61,734 nt of DNA from Mucilaginibacter xinganensis (GCA_026225055.1 JAMFSA010000233.1:1-61734), one strand, 5' to 3'; numbered from the stretch's first letter, positions 41,739 through 52,001 are shown. The notes: generated by a model not told the origin, from the sequence alone. Translations and numbers: made by a program.

Positions 41739-43205
41739 TTATTTACTAAATCCTAATACCACTTTATCTATTAAAACAGGGGTCAGTTGAGCTCCCTGTG
41801 GATTAGCGCCGGCTGCTTTATGCGATGTATTAATTATCGTAAAATCAGGGTTATCCAGGACTGCGGCCACCTGGTCACTGCCCAAACCAGCTGCTGTTAA
41901 TTCGGCTTGAGTTGGAATAGTCCAGGTAAGCGTATAAAATTGCCCTAGTTGCGTGATTTTTGGAGATAATTTAGTTAATTTAATAAGCGCGGGAGCAAAA
42001 GTGGCGAAATCTCCGTTACCAGGTATCAGCGGTGAAAAAGTTAAGCCAACCTGGATAAAATCAGTTGCCGGATTAAAAGGCAACACATCAAAAGACGGGA
42101 CACCTGTTAAAGAAGCACTTGCGGGTAATACTCCCTTGCCACTAACCTTACTGCCTGCAAAAGTAACACTGACTGTTTTTAGGCCCGCCAAATTTAAGGT
42201 AGTATAAGGTAAAGAGTTATAACTGAAATCAATCAGTTTACCACCGTTATTCAGGTTCGGATCGTCCCCGTAACCCAGGTATAGGTATTTTCTGCCTGAG
42301 GATGTAAAATCACCATCAAACTGCGACCCTGGGAACAGCCAGCATAAGTTTGTGCCATTTATCGTGTTGCCCCAATCACTGGTAGCTGTTTTAATGGTTC
42401 CGGCGTAGTCAGGTGTCAGAAAAGATGGAACGGCCGGATCAACATTACCACCCTTAGCATCTTGAAAATCTATGGTCACTAATCGTTTAATAGCGCCTGG
42501 AGGAACGTTGGTTGTGTTGGGGATATCAACAGTTACTTTACTACCATTGATCCTCACGATACCTGTATAAGAATTTGAACTTGCCGGATATCCTGTATTT
42601 TCAAATACGGCACCCGCCAACACATCAGATTGAACGGTCCCGGTGCTATCTGTGTAGGTTAATGCACCTGAATATTCCCCATTGCCTCCGCTTAAATTAC
42701 CGGCTGGTAATGTGACCAGGGTTGCCGCTAATGCAGTTGCATTTTTTATCACATCAGCAGCATTGGTGATAGCCGGAACAATGGTGCCGGTACCTGTTTT
42801 TTTGGCATTGGCCGACGGGATATTGGTTAATTGTATTTCGCCGTTCACCTGCGCCAAAACTTGATTGGAAATATTTACTTCTACCTGATCGCCCGCGGCG
42901 AAGGTTTGTGCGGCGTCAAATGTAATCACGATACCGGGCTTGCCTGTGGCTTCCTGTAAGATCACTGTTTTGGCATCGATGTTTTTGTTACTGATATCGG
43001 AAATCACGATACCAGTGATCTTTTTAGCATCCGGCACTTTTACCGAAGCGCCGGTACTTAATTTTTTAAGGTCAGTAAAAGAAATCGTTTGCGCAGGAAC
43101 CGCGGCAGGCGCAATGTTTTTGTCTTTCTTGCACGAGACAAAACTCATCCCTATGGCAATCACCAACAGGAGGCATTTTATTACATTTTTTGTTTTCATT
43201 TTCAA
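41739..43205 (-). CDS. DUF5689-domain surface lipoprotein (copy 2)
   Basis: 488 residues. The lipoprotein signal has Cys25 in GMSFVSCKKD. The N-terminal 190 residues form the DUF5689 beta-rich domain (TGIVISDISNKNIDAKTVIL, LQEATGKPGIVITFDAAQTF, QVNGEIQLTNIPSANAKKTG) and are strikingly similar to the upstream gene. The rest, a beta-sandwich of about 280 residues, is diverged between the two and may define ligand or partner. The likely location is the outer-membrane surface. It is last in a seven-gene run headed by a sigma factor, 61 bp after copy 1. Biochemical function of DUF5689 is not established. Confidence 0.75.
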   Translation of the reverse strand: MKMKTKNVIKCLLLVIAIGMSFVSCKKDKNIAPAAVPAQTISFTDLKKLSTGASVKVPDAKKITGIVISDISNKNIDAKTVILQEATGKPGIVITFDAAQTFAAGDQVEVNISNQVLAQVNGEIQLTNIPSANAKKTGTGTIVPAITNAADVIKNATALAATLVTLPAGNLSGGNGEYSGALTYTDSTGTVQSDVLAGAVFENTGYPASSNSYTGIVRINGSKVTVDIPNTTNVPPGAIKRLVTIDFQDAKGGNVDPAVPSFLTPDYAGTIKTATSDWGNTINGTNLCWLFPGSQFDGDFTSSGRKYLYLGYGDDPNLNNGGKLIDFSYNSLPYTTLNLAGLKTVSVTFAGSKVSGKGVLPASASLTGVPSFDVLPFNPATDFIQVGLTFSPLIPGNGDFATFAPALIKLTKLSPKITQLGQFYTLTWTIPTQAELTAAGLGSDQVAAVLDNPDFTIINTSHKAAGANPQGAQLTPVLIDKVVLGFSK

Positions 43206-43266
43206 ATTTTGATTATTAACTATCGGATTTAATGTGTTATTTATGTTTCACTTGAGAGATCAGGGA

Positions 43267-44679
43267 CTAAAATCCTAACACCACTTTATCCAGCAAGATG
43301 GGGGCCATAGTAGGATCATAAACAGCACCTCCTTTGACTCTTCGGGAAGAGAAATTATAAATGGTGAAAGACGGATTTTGCAACCAACTGTCTACAACGG
43401 AGGAAACTATGCCATCGGCTATTAATTGCGCCCTGGTAGGGAGTATTGCGGTAACCGTATAAAACACTCCTGCCTTATTATATGCAGGAGACAATGTTGT
43501 TAGTTTTTGGGTGAGTCTTTGCAGGTTTTGCTGATAATCCGCATAAGTACTGTTAATATCTGTATTAGTGGTGACTAAGTCCAGAATCCCGGGACAAATG
43601 CCAATTTTTGTGGTATCTGTAGCAGAGTTAAAAGCCTGGACATCTTGATATACAATATTGACGTTACTTATAGGATATACATTTCCGTGCATTTCACTGG
43701 CTGCAAAGGTTACAGTAACAGTTTTCAATCCACTTAGATTGGTAGCACTACTACGTAAAGTACCATATGCTAGTCCATGAACATCTGAATAACCAATATA
43801 AAGATAACTGCGGCCCGGAGTAGTAAATGCGGCATCATTGGTAGCGCCGGGTAAATAAGCGCCGTTCATATACAAGAACCATGCTGACGCCGCAGTGGTA
43901 AAATCTTCAGAAACTTCCGGGAGCGGGAAAATTGTTGTTAAATTGGTGAAATCCTCCGTAATTGAACGTGATATCGCGGATTTTACATCAATCGCTTTCC
44001 TGATATCCAATCGTGCTGTAGCGCCACTGATCCGCACAATGCCGGTGATGGACTGAACGAGTGTGGGATAAGCCGTGTTTTCAAAGACCGCGCCAGGTAG
44101 TATTGCTGAACTGATGGTGCCGGTACTATCGGTTATCGTTAAAATACCTGAGTAGTTCCCGCTTCCTCCGTTTAGCCCGCTTGCCGGAACCGTTACTAAG
44201 GTACCGTCAAAGGCGGCGGCATTTTTTATTACATTAACTGTATTGGTAATCGCTGGTGTAATAGTGCCCGCACCGGTTTTTTTGGCATTGGCTGATGGGA
44301 TGTCGCTAAGCGTAATTTCACCGTTTACCTGGGCCAGCGTTTGGTTGGAAATGATGACATCTACCTGATCTCCGGTAGCAAAAGTTTGTGCGGCATCAAA
44401 AGTGACCACGATCCCAGGCTTGCCAGTGGCTTCCTGTAAGACAATGGTTTTGGGGTCGATGTTTTTGTTGCTGATATCGGAAATCACCGTACCGGTGATC
44501 TTTGTATTGTCCGGTATTTTTACAGATGTACCGGTACTCAATTTTTTGAGCGCATCAAAGGTAATGGCTTGTGCCGGAGGTGGAGCGGGGTCTGCCTTTT
44601 TGTCATTCTTGCACGAGGCAAAACTTATGCCTATGGCCAGCGCCAGCAGGATGTACTTGATGGTATTTTTCGTTTTCAT
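43267..44679 (-). CDS. DUF5689-domain surface lipoprotein (copy 1)
   Basis: 470 residues. Lipoprotein signal with Cys23 (GISFASCKND). The DUF5689 region (TGTVISDISNKNIDPKTIVL, GKPGIVVTFDAAQTFATG, GEITLSDIPSANAKKTGAGT) is nearly the same as in copy 2. The C-terminal half differs, and both end in the same LDKVVLGF motif. Tandem duplication followed by divergence of the exposed half is the natural reading. It is sixth in the sigma-FecR-TonB receptor operon and probably displayed on the surface beside the receptor. Confidence 0.75.
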   Translation of the reverse strand: MKTKNTIKYILLALAIGISFASCKNDKKADPAPPPAQAITFDALKKLSTGTSVKIPDNTKITGTVISDISNKNIDPKTIVLQEATGKPGIVVTFDAAQTFATGDQVDVIISNQTLAQVNGEITLSDIPSANAKKTGAGTITPAITNTVNVIKNAAAFDGTLVTVPASGLNGGSGNYSGILTITDSTGTISSAILPGAVFENTAYPTLVQSITGIVRISGATARLDIRKAIDVKSAISRSITEDFTNLTTIFPLPEVSEDFTTAASAWFLYMNGAYLPGATNDAAFTTPGRSYLYIGYSDVHGLAYGTLRSSATNLSGLKTVTVTFAASEMHGNVYPISNVNIVYQDVQAFNSATDTTKIGICPGILDLVTTNTDINSTYADYQQNLQRLTQKLTTLSPAYNKAGVFYTVTAILPTRAQLIADGIVSSVVDSWLQNPSFTIYNFSSRRVKGGAVYDPTMAPILLDKVVLGF

Positions 44680-44830
44680 GTTATTTAGAGTTAATCGTTT
44701 ACTGAATGATGGTTGCTAATTATTGATAGGATAAATGTTGATGATAGGCTAATTTTGGACAAAGGCGTAGCTTAACTAAGCCATTTTTGGATCGTTCCAC
44801 GTTATTTTTACTATTTAACAGATGATCATT

Positions 44831-45709
44831 TCAATAGCTGTTTCTTACAATAGCCCTTAGTTGTTTGTTAATCGTAACTGAAGTATAAATGGTGCTGCCA
44901 TCCGCATTTTTGCCGGAACCAACGCGTCTTTGCTGGTCATTAAAAAATCCGGTTATTACAATTACATAGGCTCTTCCGTTCGAAAAAGGCACTCCTGTAA
45001 GTATTGCAACACCTTTTTCAGCATTATTCATGGATAAATTAATTAAGCCGGTGGCTACATTGGTATTGTCCAGATAGACATAAGGAGATACCTGCCCATA
45101 TGCCAACTGGTCTGGTAACATATTGCTAAGGCTCCCATCCGAGTTAATCAGGTTGCAGGTAAGCGCGCCAGCATCCGGGCTCAGGTTGATAAAACGAATG
45201 CCAATTTTACCCGCGGGCACGCCCGCCCGATCTTCCTGTACGGAAATCATTTTATACGAGGCTATGGTGTTTTGCAAACTTACAGGCGCATCTGCAAAAT
45301 ACACGCAGTTAAAGCTCCTGGGCTTGACCTGCAGGGTGGTATCCAAAACCACTGTGTTTGAGGAATCGGTAAAGAATAATTTGTGGCTGCCCTTATTATA
45401 ATTGTAGTAGGCATATGATAATATACCGGCGGACCGGGGGTAATCAAAGCCCGTGGCAATAACCGGAAATGTAGAATAATTGACATCGTAAGGCGTTGTT
45501 TTGCTTTGAAATTTATCTACGTATATGGCAGAATAGTTATACCCTGTAGCATTCGCCATCACATCAGATGCCGAAAAGAAATTGAGCGCGGCATCCTGCT
45601 GTCCTCCCGGCAAATCAGCTGTGACCTGTTTTTTGCATGCGGTAAAAACCAGTACTAAAAGGCAGCAAGCGCACAGTAAAGCCCGGTATTTATTAAGATA
45701 TTTTTTCAT
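44831..45709 (-). CDS. DUF4397-domain lipoprotein
   Basis: 292 residues. Lipoprotein signal with Cys25 (VFTACKKQ). Two Ig-like beta-sandwich repeats of the DUF4397 type follow: IGIRFINLSPDAGALTCNLI is the hallmark strand pair, with GSHKLFFTDSSNTVVLDTTL before it and GVPFSNGRAYVIVITGFFND after it. Such proteins are surface or periplasmic with an unknown ligand. Its ATG follows the preceding gene's stop with no gap, so translation is coupled. It is fifth in the operon. Confidence 0.8.
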   Translation of the reverse strand: MKKYLNKYRALLCACCLLVLVFTACKKQVTADLPGGQQDAALNFFSASDVMANATGYNYSAIYVDKFQSKTTPYDVNYSTFPVIATGFDYPRSAGILSYAYYNYNKGSHKLFFTDSSNTVVLDTTLQVKPRSFNCVYFADAPVSLQNTIASYKMISVQEDRAGVPAGKIGIRFINLSPDAGALTCNLINSDGSLSNMLPDQLAYGQVSPYVYLDNTNVATGLINLSMNNAEKGVAILTGVPFSNGRAYVIVITGFFNDQQRRVGSGKNADGSTIYTSVTINKQLRAIVRNSY

Positions 45710-47242
45710 TTAGTTAGCTGGTTGGGTTTGAATAAGATAAGATTTGCCGTTTGCCGTCATATACAAATTTCCGGCTTCATCATAGTTCAATAGTTCATCA
45801 ATATCGCCGAAATTATATTGTCCGTTGCCGGTTTGGAACAGACCCAATGCATAAGCATAGGTACGCTTGTTGGCAAAATCAAAAACGGTCCATTTAGGAA
45901 AGTTTAATTGCTCCGCGATGTTACCCGTCTGCCCGGAAACACTGCCATCAATATCTTGAAACAAGAGGGTCTGCAATCGCTGGTTGGGCATAGGCAAATA
46001 GCCAAATGCCTGGGAAGCAACTATGCTGGTACTGAAGTTGATCTTTAAGCCTGAAAAAGGGCCGATAACATTGTAGCCGGATAATGTTCCGGTAGGATTT
46101 AATGTCTCAAAATCCTGCACCAGCACACCTACCTCCAGGTTAAATTCATCGACTCCAAAGCCGCTTAGACCATCGCCAATAACATACAGCAGGTTTTCGT
46201 CCGGGCTTACACGGATGCCCTGGCTGGTAATTTTAGTTGGTAAACGTAACCCTGGCATTCCCGGATAGGTATAGTTTCGTATGGCGTTAAAAACATATTG
46301 CACCCGGTTATTGGATACCGTATAGCGTGCAATGGCATCAGGTACAAAGTTGGGCGATGCCTGCTGATTGCCGAGACCAATACCCAGGTATAAGTTACCC
46401 TTTGCATCAGGATAAATACCTGTTACCATAAGATGAACCTGGCTAATAGCGCCCTCATAAGGCGAACTCAGCTCAGCCGATTGGTTGAGTACGGTTAATG
46501 CCTGGGTTTGCAAATTCAATTGGTATAAGGCATACCCTGTTGCTAGTTGAACGGAGAAATATAAGTTTTGCTCCTGTGGGTCGACCCCGCCAGCTAAAAA
46601 TACATTGATATTTAGTCGCGACAGATCATATAAAAATTCTTTTTTACCATCCTTTTTGATATGCCACAGCTGAGCGTTATTTTTTGCAAAGTAATATACA
46701 TCGCCCTTACCGGTAACCGCATATAAAAATTGATAGGTATTGGAAAGCGTTGTTAGTTGCGTGCTACCGAGGCTGTTATTAAAGCTCCCCTCGCCGCCAA
46801 GGCTATACACATCAATGGCCGCGCCTTGTGTGCTATAGCCTGAGCTGGTTATTTTTACCTCACGGGCATCACCAATCATACCCGCTGTTATTAAAATACC
46901 CACCTGGTCCTGATAGGTTTGTACACGTTGCTGATTAACGATAACATCGGCTCCGAGTACAGAATCAACCTTCACCACCTGCGCCTGGATTCCCCCAATG
47001 CTGATTTGCAGGTTGTTTTTGGGTTGAAGTCTCCCTGTGATCAGCATGGTATCGCCTACGACATAAGCTGGTGCGTAAGCATAAGCGGCCGTATTATTTA
47101 TTTGCGGGTATTGGTTTTCCTTAGCGTAAAAATTATCGGCTTTTTTACAGGCCATAAAAGTAAAAAGCAAAACGCAGCAAGTGGAAACGATAAGCAGTTT
47201 ACTGCTGTTGTATTGATTATGTTGTATCATATTGATTTCCAT
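45710..47242 (-). CDS. Lipoprotein with IPT/TIG-like domain and beta-propeller
   Basis: 510 residues from the ATG at 47242, which lies one base after the receptor stop; ATGs at 47254 and 47230 are alternatives. Lipoprotein Cys32 lies in FTFMACKKAD. Residues about 55-140 form an IPT/TIG-like beta-sandwich (AYVVGDTMLITGRLQPKN). The rest is a six-bladed-propeller-like region with repeated blade strands (GKGDVYYFAKNNAQLWHIKK, DPQEQNLYFSVQLATGYALY, SPDENLLYVIGDGLSGF). It is translationally coupled to the TonB receptor and fills the position SusD-like partners hold in other loci, so it may be the receptor's surface partner. That role is inferred. Confidence 0.6.
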   Translation of the reverse strand: MEINMIQHNQYNSSKLLIVSTCCVLLFTFMACKKADNFYAKENQYPQINNTAAYAYAPAYVVGDTMLITGRLQPKNNLQISIGGIQAQVVKVDSVLGADVIVNQQRVQTYQDQVGILITAGMIGDAREVKITSSGYSTQGAAIDVYSLGGEGSFNNSLGSTQLTTLSNTYQFLYAVTGKGDVYYFAKNNAQLWHIKKDGKKEFLYDLSRLNINVFLAGGVDPQEQNLYFSVQLATGYALYQLNLQTQALTVLNQSAELSSPYEGAISQVHLMVTGIYPDAKGNLYLGIGLGNQQASPNFVPDAIARYTVSNNRVQYVFNAIRNYTYPGMPGLRLPTKITSQGIRVSPDENLLYVIGDGLSGFGVDEFNLEVGVLVQDFETLNPTGTLSGYNVIGPFSGLKINFSTSIVASQAFGYLPMPNQRLQTLLFQDIDGSVSGQTGNIAEQLNFPKWTVFDFANKRTYAYALGLFQTGNGQYNFGDIDELLNYDEAGNLYMTANGKSYLIQTQPAN

Positions 47243-47243
47243 C

Positions 47244-50200
47244 TTAAAATCCATAAGTTAAAGTGAGCAGGAAAAAACGCCCCGGCTTGTAACTGCTGGC
47301 AAGCAGATCGCCGAAAACAATGTCTTTTGATCCTGGTGCATAAGGAGCAAAGGTTGCCTTTTCATATTTATAAGTAAAATTGGCATCCTCTGCCATTTGT
47401 ATGGCATTGTTTAACACGTTTTGGACGCTTAGTTTTGCCTGCAGGCTTTTAACAATGCGTTGTGAAAGCGAGAAATCCAGTTGCCTGCGGGTAAGCTCCA
47501 GTAATGATCCCTGGTCCCCGGCATAACGCCTGTTTTGTGTTACGTCATCATACGCTTTCTGCCCAACGGAAGCAGCGTAGATATTAGGGCCGACCTGGTT
47601 GAAAATAAGGGCTACTTTGGTCCCGGAACCTGCGTTGTCATAATATAAACCAGCGTTGACCACATAAGGAGCCTGGCCTTGCAATTGCCTGCTGGTTTTT
47701 TTAGTGCCCACCTGGATCAAGCCAACCGAGTCGACTTTACTATAAATCCAGGACCCATTGGCGATTACGGACATGTTCCTGAAGAAATTGCCAGGTATAA
47801 AACCAAGACTTTTGCGTATATCTATCTCAGCACCCCTTATAATTGCCCTATTAGCGTTTTGGAAGCTAATCGCTGCCGGGGCTGTAGCAACTCCTTCGGT
47901 GGATTGCGCATTGGTTAATTGATTGTATAATACCCGTTCAATAGGATGCTGTATTTGTTTTTCAAAAACACCCAGACTAATCGTTTCGCCAGTGGCATTA
48001 CCCTGCGGATACCATTCTGCCCGCAAGTCATAATTATCCGCACTGGCAGATACCAGGTTGGGATTTCCAGCAATGGTTTGGTTGTTAATATAGTCCATTT
48101 CACTATAAGGAGCAAGCTCCCTGAACTCCGGCCGGTTTACGGTTTTACCATATGCTCCGCGAAATACCAGGCTGTTATTTGGCCGGTACCCGATATTTAA
48201 TGAGGGCAAATAAGAAGTCGCTTTTACATCAGCCAATACAGGTGTATTGACATCGCCAATGAGTCCTCCGGCGGGTAAAGCACCAGCTACTTTCTGGCGA
48301 TTGTATTCGACACGCAGGCCCCCGTAAATATCCAGTTTGCCATTAAAAGGCAATAAGCTGGCAGCCAGATATCCGCTGTTGTTTTGTTCGGTAGCAATGT
48401 AATCGTCTGAGCCGTTAGTACGGTCAAACACTTTTAGGCCGCTGCCGTCATCACGCAGGTACTGACTGCTCCAAACCTTATCCAGATCCTGCTGATGGAA
48501 AAACACAGTAGTGTAATCAATCGGCTGACCGTTACCACCTATCCGCGGATTATAAGGATCCGGATACCCCGAACTGTTCAGATCTCCTTCATTAACGGTA
48601 TAGGCCCTTCGATAAACTTCGCGCTGTTTCCATTGCTGGTAGGTGCCGGCTTTGAGTGTTACCCAGGACTTGAGTTTATAGGTATAATCAGCCGATGCGT
48701 TGTAAACCTGCTCTGTATTTTGTATCCATACCCTTGATATCATTCCTTGTTCTAAGGCATCATAAGAAGTAGTACTTCCTTGGTCACGGTATACAGGAAT
48801 ATAATCCTGCCCTGCGTCTCCAGACTTGGTAACACCATCCTGCCTTGCGGCAAAAGGATTTAATCGCTGTAAATGTATGGCGCGCTGATCCGGAACATCC
48901 AGCCGGCTATGGGTATAGCCCCCGTTCCACTCCAGATGTTGTTTGCCATTGTCTCCCCAGTAATTACTGCCGCCTAAATTACCACTGTATAAAAAACGTT
49001 GTGACCAGGAAAGGATAATATCCCTCAAATCTTCGCTTACCGTTTTATCATCCACCCATTCGCCGTTTTGATGCTGCTGCGCTGTTCGGGCATCCCGTAA
49101 GATAGTGGTACTTTGCCCCTGGTTAAGTAAAAAGTTTTTAAAGTACAAGCTGCTGCTGTCCCGTAGGCGATACGTAAAATTTTGCAAAAGACTTAACTGC
49201 GCAGTTTGGGTGTTCTGGCTTTCCGTGCTTAATTTAGATAATTCGGTTGGGGACGCGGCATCCGCCTGTTGATTGGCATAGGTTACATTACCCTGGGTTC
49301 TGTTTATATCTTCATGTAGTGGCTCGTTTTTAAAGCTGAATGAAGTTAAAGTTGATAATGACTTATCACCCAGTTTAAAGCTATTGTAATAATTAGCGGT
49401 AAGCTGTATTGGTGGCGCCACAGTTTCCTTACCATAGATAAGAATATTAGAAAAACTGCTGGCGTAAGTGGCCTGGCTGATCTGGGCTTTATTAAAATTG
49501 CCTAAAGCCGGAACCGTTGAAGGTAACTTGCGCGTACCATCATCAAAACCCAAGAAATCAAATTTTCCGCCCTGGTAGGTTAAAAAATTCTTATTAAACG
49601 TTGTATTTTCACGGTAACCACTTTGCAGCTCTATATCAAAATGCTTTACGTTCCTGGCATCTTTCGTGAATATTTTGACGGCTCCGCCAGTCATATCGCC
49701 CAACAGATCGGGAGCCGGTGATTTATAAACCAATATCCGGTCAATAATACGGGTGGGTATCAAATCCAATGAAAAAGCGCGGCTGTATAATTCCGTTGAT
49801 GGTGCGATATTATTATTGAGGTAAGTAAGGTTGTAACGTTCATTCATGCCCCGTATCACGATAAACTTGTCATCCCGTACCGTTACACCTGCTATCTTTC
49901 TTACAGCCTCCGCTGCATTCCGGTCAGCGCTTTTACTGATCTGCTCGGATGAGATACCAGACACTACAGATTGGGCTGCTTTTATTTCCCCAAGGAGTTG
50001 CCTTTCGGAGGTATGCGCAACCGGTGCCCGGCTTTTCCTTGTACCGGAAACGACGACTTCTTTCAGGTTGTTATCACTGCGCAGCTTAACATTATAGGTT
50101 TCTTCCTTGCCGCTTGTTACATCAATTTGGAGTTTCTCTGTAGTAAAACTAACGTAGGACACCTGCAATGTATATCGACCCGCAGGAATACTACTAAAAT

Positions 50201-50708
50201 TATAGTAACCATCCGTATTAGATTGCATCCCTTTTTGCAATTCCACAATATAGACGGATGCACCAGGCAGAGGTTGCGAGGTTTCAAACTCGACAATGCG
50301 GCCTCTAAGGGTGCCGGGGGCGCCGCCGGCTGATGCGTTTGGGCTTTTAGGCAGATTGAGTGTGATATAATCGCCGTTATTTTGGTAGTTTATCCCAAAA
50401 CTTGTTTTAAAAAGCTCCAGTATTTGTCTAATGGTCGGCTGCGTTAATGTAAGTTTAACAGGTCCTGCTAATTTTGTGCTGGCATCTTCATCGTAAGTGA
50501 ACCTTACTGTCGTGGTCTGTTCTTTTATAGCCGCTATTATCTTTAAGCCTGTCGTCGTACCAGCCGGAAAATTTATCTTTTTTTCTAAGACCTGTGCATG
50601 TAAAGTTTGACTTAAACATAGTATTACTAATAGAAAAGAAAGCATAGCTACAGATTTAAAATCCATAAGCCAACCTTTCTTTCCTTTTTTGGGTAGAAAG
50701 TGTTTCAT
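47244..50708 (-). CDS. TonB-dependent receptor with N-terminal STN signalling domain
   Basis: 1154 residues. A long signal region (to about 39, LSQTLHAQ) is followed by the STN domain (about 40-120; VKLTLTQPTIRQILELFKTS), a carboxypeptidase-regulatory-like domain (about 133-215; TLRGRIVEFETSQPLPGASV) and a plug (NAAEAVRKIAGVTVRDD, VIRGMNERYNLTYLNNN). The C-terminal barrel ends in LTLTYGF. The STN domain contacts the periplasmic part of a FecR anti-sigma factor, and FecR and sigma genes lie just upstream. It is therefore a transducing receptor that both imports a ligand and switches on its own operon. The ligand is unknown; iron-siderophore and glycan are both possible. Confidence 0.93.
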   Translation of the reverse strand: MKHFLPKKGKKGWLMDFKSVAMLSFLLVILCLSQTLHAQVLEKKINFPAGTTTGLKIIAAIKEQTTTVRFTYDEDASTKLAGPVKLTLTQPTIRQILELFKTSFGINYQNNGDYITLNLPKSPNASAGGAPGTLRGRIVEFETSQPLPGASVYIVELQKGMQSNTDGYYNFSSIPAGRYTLQVSYVSFTTEKLQIDVTSGKEETYNVKLRSDNNLKEVVVSGTRKSRAPVAHTSERQLLGEIKAAQSVVSGISSEQISKSADRNAAEAVRKIAGVTVRDDKFIVIRGMNERYNLTYLNNNIAPSTELYSRAFSLDLIPTRIIDRILVYKSPAPDLLGDMTGGAVKIFTKDARNVKHFDIELQSGYRENTTFNKNFLTYQGGKFDFLGFDDGTRKLPSTVPALGNFNKAQISQATYASSFSNILIYGKETVAPPIQLTANYYNSFKLGDKSLSTLTSFSFKNEPLHEDINRTQGNVTYANQQADAASPTELSKLSTESQNTQTAQLSLLQNFTYRLRDSSSLYFKNFLLNQGQSTTILRDARTAQQHQNGEWVDDKTVSEDLRDIILSWSQRFLYSGNLGGSNYWGDNGKQHLEWNGGYTHSRLDVPDQRAIHLQRLNPFAARQDGVTKSGDAGQDYIPVYRDQGSTTSYDALEQGMISRVWIQNTEQVYNASADYTYKLKSWVTLKAGTYQQWKQREVYRRAYTVNEGDLNSSGYPDPYNPRIGGNGQPIDYTTVFFHQQDLDKVWSSQYLRDDGSGLKVFDRTNGSDDYIATEQNNSGYLAASLLPFNGKLDIYGGLRVEYNRQKVAGALPAGGLIGDVNTPVLADVKATSYLPSLNIGYRPNNSLVFRGAYGKTVNRPEFRELAPYSEMDYINNQTIAGNPNLVSASADNYDLRAEWYPQGNATGETISLGVFEKQIQHPIERVLYNQLTNAQSTEGVATAPAAISFQNANRAIIRGAEIDIRKSLGFIPGNFFRNMSVIANGSWIYSKVDSVGLIQVGTKKTSRQLQGQAPYVVNAGLYYDNAGSGTKVALIFNQVGPNIYAASVGQKAYDDVTQNRRYAGDQGSLLELTRRQLDFSLSQRIVKSLQAKLSVQNVLNNAIQMAEDANFTYKYEKATFAPYAPGSKDIVFGDLLASSYKPGRFFLLTLTYGF

Positions 50709-50788
50709 TTGTATTTAAAATTCGATTGGGATCGTGTCCCGCGTTTTTTCTTAAAATTTATTAGCTGATTGCATTCAGTTGATTTTAG

Positions 50789-50817
50789 CCGTCCTGCGTC
50801 AACAGGACGGTTTTTTT
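50789..50817 (+). terminator. Intrinsic-terminator-like hairpin pointing antisense to the operon
   Basis: CCGTCCTG (50789-50796) pairs with CAGGACGG (50803-50810) and is followed on the plus strand by T7. Both flanking genes are on the minus strand, so the T-tract is on the wrong side for them. It could stop antisense transcription into fecR, or act as a plain RNA hairpin in the fecR-receptor gap. Confidence 0.5.
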
Positions 50818-50842
50818 GTTTATCGTCGTTTATTCCTCCTTT

Positions 50843-51829
50843 TTAATTAATAGTGATCTGGTTTCCTTGTATCGTATAGGTTAACCCACTTGTTGCCGAT
50901 AGCATGTCCATTACCTCGCTTATCGGCAAATCTTTAAAGCTGGTCGTAATTTTCTTATGCAACAGGGCGGGGTTTTTAATTATGATCTTTACATTGTACC
51001 ATTTTTCCATATCACGGCATATTGTAGTTAACGGCGCCAGATCGTAGCTTAATTCGCCATTAATCCAGGTCAAAGACTGTCCAGCATTTACGCTGATAAT
51101 GGTAAATTTATTGGTCCCCGTCTGATAACTGATCTGTTGATCAGGTGTTAAACGGGCAATTTCTTTTCCTCCATAAGCTATGCTTACCTTTCCTGTAAGC
51201 AGTGTAACAGTATTGGTGTTTGGTGACGCTGCCTCATTCACCTCGAAACTGGTGCCGATATCTTTGGTGATCAACTGCCCCGTAGTTACCCAAAAAGGTT
51301 TACTGCTATGGTGTATAACGTCGAAAAATGCACGGCCTTTGAGTATTACTTTTCTGTCCCTGCTGTTGAAATTAGCGGGCACATCCAGTGTAGAACCGGG
51401 GAAGAGCACCACGGTACTGTTATCAGTAAGTTTTACTTCTCTCCGCTTACCCAAAGCGGCCATATAATGGTCATACGCTACCGGGCGTGATCTTGAGCTT
51501 TTAAAATGAATTAAAACAGCCACACTGCCCAAGATCAGGAGCGCCACGCTTGCTGCATAGCCTACCCATCTCAATTTGCGTTTAGCCGGGAATTGCAGCA
51601 GCCCTGATCTCTTTTGCTGGAATTTTTGCCAGGCAGTGTAAAGCTCCTGTTCGTCAAAAGGGCCTGGATTATCTTCGAAGTTATGCCATGCCTCCCGCAA
51701 GCACGATTCCACGTAATCGTGATCAATATCCATTGCCAGATAAAGATCAATCAACTTTTCCTCATCTGGCAGGCTTTCGCCCCGGTAATAGCTGATCAAA
51801 GCTTCCCGCGACGGGCGTTCTATTTTCAT
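50843..51829 (-). CDS. fecR-like: FecR-family anti-sigma factor
   Basis: 328 residues. A cytoplasmic helical part (1-85, binds the sigma factor) is followed by one membrane helix at about 88-108 (WVGYAASVALLILGSVAVLI). The periplasmic FecR domain (about 125-225; REVKLTDNSTVVLFPGSTLD, RAFFDVIHHSSKPFWVTTGQ, TSFEVNEA) and a C-terminal STN-like DUF4974 domain (about 255-325; LAPLTTICRDMEKWYNVKII) complete it. It holds the sigma factor until the receptor's STN domain signals ligand binding. It stands between the sigma factor (172 bp upstream) and the TonB receptor (134 bp downstream). Confidence 0.93.
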   Translation of the reverse strand: MKIERPSREALISYYRGESLPDEEKLIDLYLAMDIDHDYVESCLREAWHNFEDNPGPFDEQELYTAWQKFQQKRSGLLQFPAKRKLRWVGYAASVALLILGSVAVLIHFKSSRSRPVAYDHYMAALGKRREVKLTDNSTVVLFPGSTLDVPANFNSRDRKVILKGRAFFDVIHHSSKPFWVTTGQLITKDIGTSFEVNEAASPNTNTVTLLTGKVSIAYGGKEIARLTPDQQISYQTGTNKFTIISVNAGQSLTWINGELSYDLAPLTTICRDMEKWYNVKIIIKNPALLHKKITTSFKDLPISEVMDMLSATSGLTYTIQGNQITIN

Positions 51830-52001
51830 AATATTAAAGAGCTTTAATAAGGCCCTCTATTATTAAGAATGTAAAAAATGACGCGAGCAACTATACGAAC
51901 CAAAAAATTGATGTTTAGTTAATATTAATTTAACGCGACATGAGACAATGTAAGTTATTCCGCTCTTTTAAGAGCACAGCAATAAAATGGAATGGGCGGG
52001 A

